Assembly: GCA_015069695.1 (NCBI GenBank)
Contig: JADCRZ010000010.1
Span: forward strand, 135,191 to 199,190
Direction: 5' to 3'
Source of the DNA: Williamsia sp.
GTDB lineage: Bacteria > Bacteroidota > Bacteroidia > Chitinophagales > Chitinophagaceae
DNA length: 64,000 nt
The notes below the pieces were generated by a model, which saw nothing but the letters and a program-made list of their open reading frames with translations, did not search any database and was not told the DNA's origin. The position numbers and the translations under genes are program-made. The number at the start of each line of letters is the position of its first letter. Positions within the stretch are counted from its first letter, which is position 1. Positions 62,664 to 64,000 of the stretch are shown here, one piece after another.

Positions 62664-64000
62664 CTAATCAGCTCCGCCATAGAACTCATTGAACAAGAAC
62701 TTGAACGTGCCGTGGGTTTGTGCGCGGAAGGTGATCTCCGGGCCAAAGGCATAGAGCTTGCCGGAGCCGACGGAGGCTTCGAAGGCTGTTACGCCGTCCA
62801 GCAGGTAAGATTGACCCCAGGCCCAACCGCTGTGCAGGGGCTTGCTGGTAGAGAACCAGATCAGGGGTTTGATAATACCCTTGGCGACCGCTTCGGGGGC
62901 CGGTTTAAATACCGGACTGGCATCGAAGTATACATCACCCTGAGAAGGCATGCCCCAGGCCGCTGAACGTGTTGAGTCGATGCTTACGCGCAGGATGCTG
63001 CCGGGGATATAATATTTCTCGCCGGGCAGCGGACGCTCTACACCATTGTTCATTTCCACCAGCGCATTGCGTATCGGCAAGCCCAGGTGATACGCCAGGT
63101 TGGTGCTTGTACCGACTGTTACCACTGTGCCGCCGGCTTCCATAAACCGCTTGAGCTGAGGAATCGATTTATCTGCTGTGATCCGGCCCAGTCTGGACCG
63201 GTATTCGGCAGGAAGCTCTTCCGGTTTGGGCTCGCGGCCCCTTCCGCCTCCACCACCGCCCCGGCCAAAACCGCCGGCTGCATTGGGCATGGGCGGTATG
63301 GCACCAGTCACAAATACAATCACATCATATTTATTTTTCAGGTTGCCACTGTCGATCTCCTGTGCGTAGACCACCTTGGCCGGAAAATGATATTGTTCCG
63401 TGAGCCAGCGCACCCAACCCGAAGGCATGGAGCCGCCGTACACATCCCAGAGCGCAATGCGCTGGGGTTTTACTTTGATCGTTGCACTGGCCGGCTTTTG
63501 TGCCACACCGCTGACATTCAGTCCCAGCTCATTTGCGGCTTTGTCGAGCAATGATTTGGCCTTGGCTGATGCCGGTACAAAAAAGCTGCCCTGTGCTGCC
63601 GAAGGCATGCTGCTCTTTAACCGGTATACCTCCACGCCGGCGCCCAGCAGGTCGTTTACGGCAATAAAAGAGTTGTTGGCCTGTGAGCTTAACATATATC
63701 CTGCTACAGACCCGCTTGCCTTCAGGCTTCCTTTAGGCGATTGCAGCTGTCCCCAGGGCATGGCCTGAAAAGGTCCGTCAAAGCTGTTAAGAACCCGGTC
63801 GAATTGCACCCCCATTTCATAGGCCAGCGTCCAGCCTGCCGCATCATACGGCCTGATGGGCGGACCACCGGGGTATTGAAAATCATTGGGATGATCCTGC
63901 GGTTCAAACATATCCAGCACATGCGGACGGAAAGCCTGGTTTGCTTTGACGACATAAGAGCCTGCCGGATATTTTTTTCCTTCTACCGTAAAATCAGCCG
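62664..64000 (-). CDS. Second M14-type protein, C-terminal part (cut by window edge)
   Basis: The reading frame is open to the right edge; 444 residues are visible and the catalytic half lies outside. It is a paralogue of the protein at 58,379-61,237: VRWLTEQYHFPAKVVYAQEI against VRWLMEQYHFPIQLVYPQDI, and AFEASVGSGKLYAFGPEITF against AFEAAVGAGKLYAFGPEITF. A Gly-rich loop is in the same place. The last 121 bases of the window match the paralogue with one mismatch, while the rest is clearly diverged. Confidence 0.88.
   Translation of the reverse strand, partial: ADFTVEGKKYPAGSYVVKANQAFRPHVLDMFEPQDHPNDFQYPGGPPIRPYDAAGWTLAYEMGVQFDRVLNSFDGPFQAMPWGQLQSPKGSLKASGSVAGYMLSSQANNSFIAVNDLLGAGVEVYRLKSSMPSAAQGSFFVPASAKAKSLLDKAANELGLNVSGVAQKPASATIKVKPQRIALWDVYGGSMPSGWVRWLTEQYHFPAKVVYAQEIDSGNLKNKYDVIVFVTGAIPPMPNAAGGFGRGGGGGGRGREPKPEELPAEYRSRLGRITADKSIPQLKRFMEAGGTVVTVGTSTNLAYHLGLPIRNALVEMNNGVERPLPGEKYYIPGSILRVSIDSTRSAAWGMPSQGDVYFDASPVFKPAPEAVAKGIIKPLIWFSTSKPLHSGWAWGQSYLLDGVTAFEASVGSGKLYAFGPEITFRAQTHGTFKFLFNEFYGGAD

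Noticed and set aside
1..64000. CRISPR array, rRNA operon or intact insertion sequence
   Set aside because: No regular spaced repeats, no rRNA-like sequence and no transposase frame were seen.

Overview
The window looks like a chromosomal segment of a Bacteroidota bacterium, most likely of the Chitinophagaceae. The evidence is a complete gldK-gldL-gldM-gldN set (type IX secretion and gliding), two secreted proteins ending in type IX sorting domains, a TonB-dependent receptor, DUF3078, DUF4271 and DUF3179 proteins, and a promoter of the TAnnTTTG type. The family assignment is inference. Genes are dense and most neighbours fall into clear operons.

Left part (1-18,500): the end of an outer-membrane protein, an O-methyltransferase, an exported amidohydrolase and a DUF3078 protein are followed by an inverted ethanolamine operon (permease, eutB, eutC) and a large M16 protease. 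Next is a TetR-controlled exporter: tetR, a TolC-like channel, a HlyD-like adaptor, two ABC ATPases and two permeases. A TTAACCA-N2-TGGTTAA palindrome sits just after the promoter -7 box of tetR and recurs inside the first codons of the TolC gene. A small lipoprotein closes the block.

Middle part (18,600-45,000): a soluble triple-PAS histidine kinase lies beside a six-gene block on the minus strand (CMD/AhpD-like protein, TonB receptor, MFS transporter, two more CMD proteins, DUF3179). That block is the best candidate for an undescribed system. Upstream of it is a membrane protein gene with no ATG, GTG or TTG near its natural start. Then come a secreted FG-GAP protein, an esterase lipoprotein, an alcohol dehydrogenase with an AraC regulator, small stress-type and acetyltransferase genes (one GNAT truncated), a thioredoxin-like protein, a decayed adenylate cyclase and a secreted receptor-L/CBM3-like protein. 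An AT-rich stretch next to tRNA-Arg(CCG) carries a tyrosine recombinase with three lesions and a DUF6934 gene with two, which together look like a dying integrated element.

Right part (45,000-64,000): core genes: marC, obgE, gldK-L-M-N, a YyaL-like DUF255 protein, hemD, DUF4271 and a POTRA/Omp85-like protein. They are followed by an exported peptidase group: an M14 carboxypeptidase-like protein, an M20 peptidase and a second M14 protein cut by the window edge. The two M14 genes share 121 bases with one mismatch inside otherwise clearly diverged DNA, which suggests recent gene conversion.

Several transcripts end at unusually long, perfect hairpins (16-26 bp stems). No rRNA, CRISPR array or intact insertion sequence was seen.
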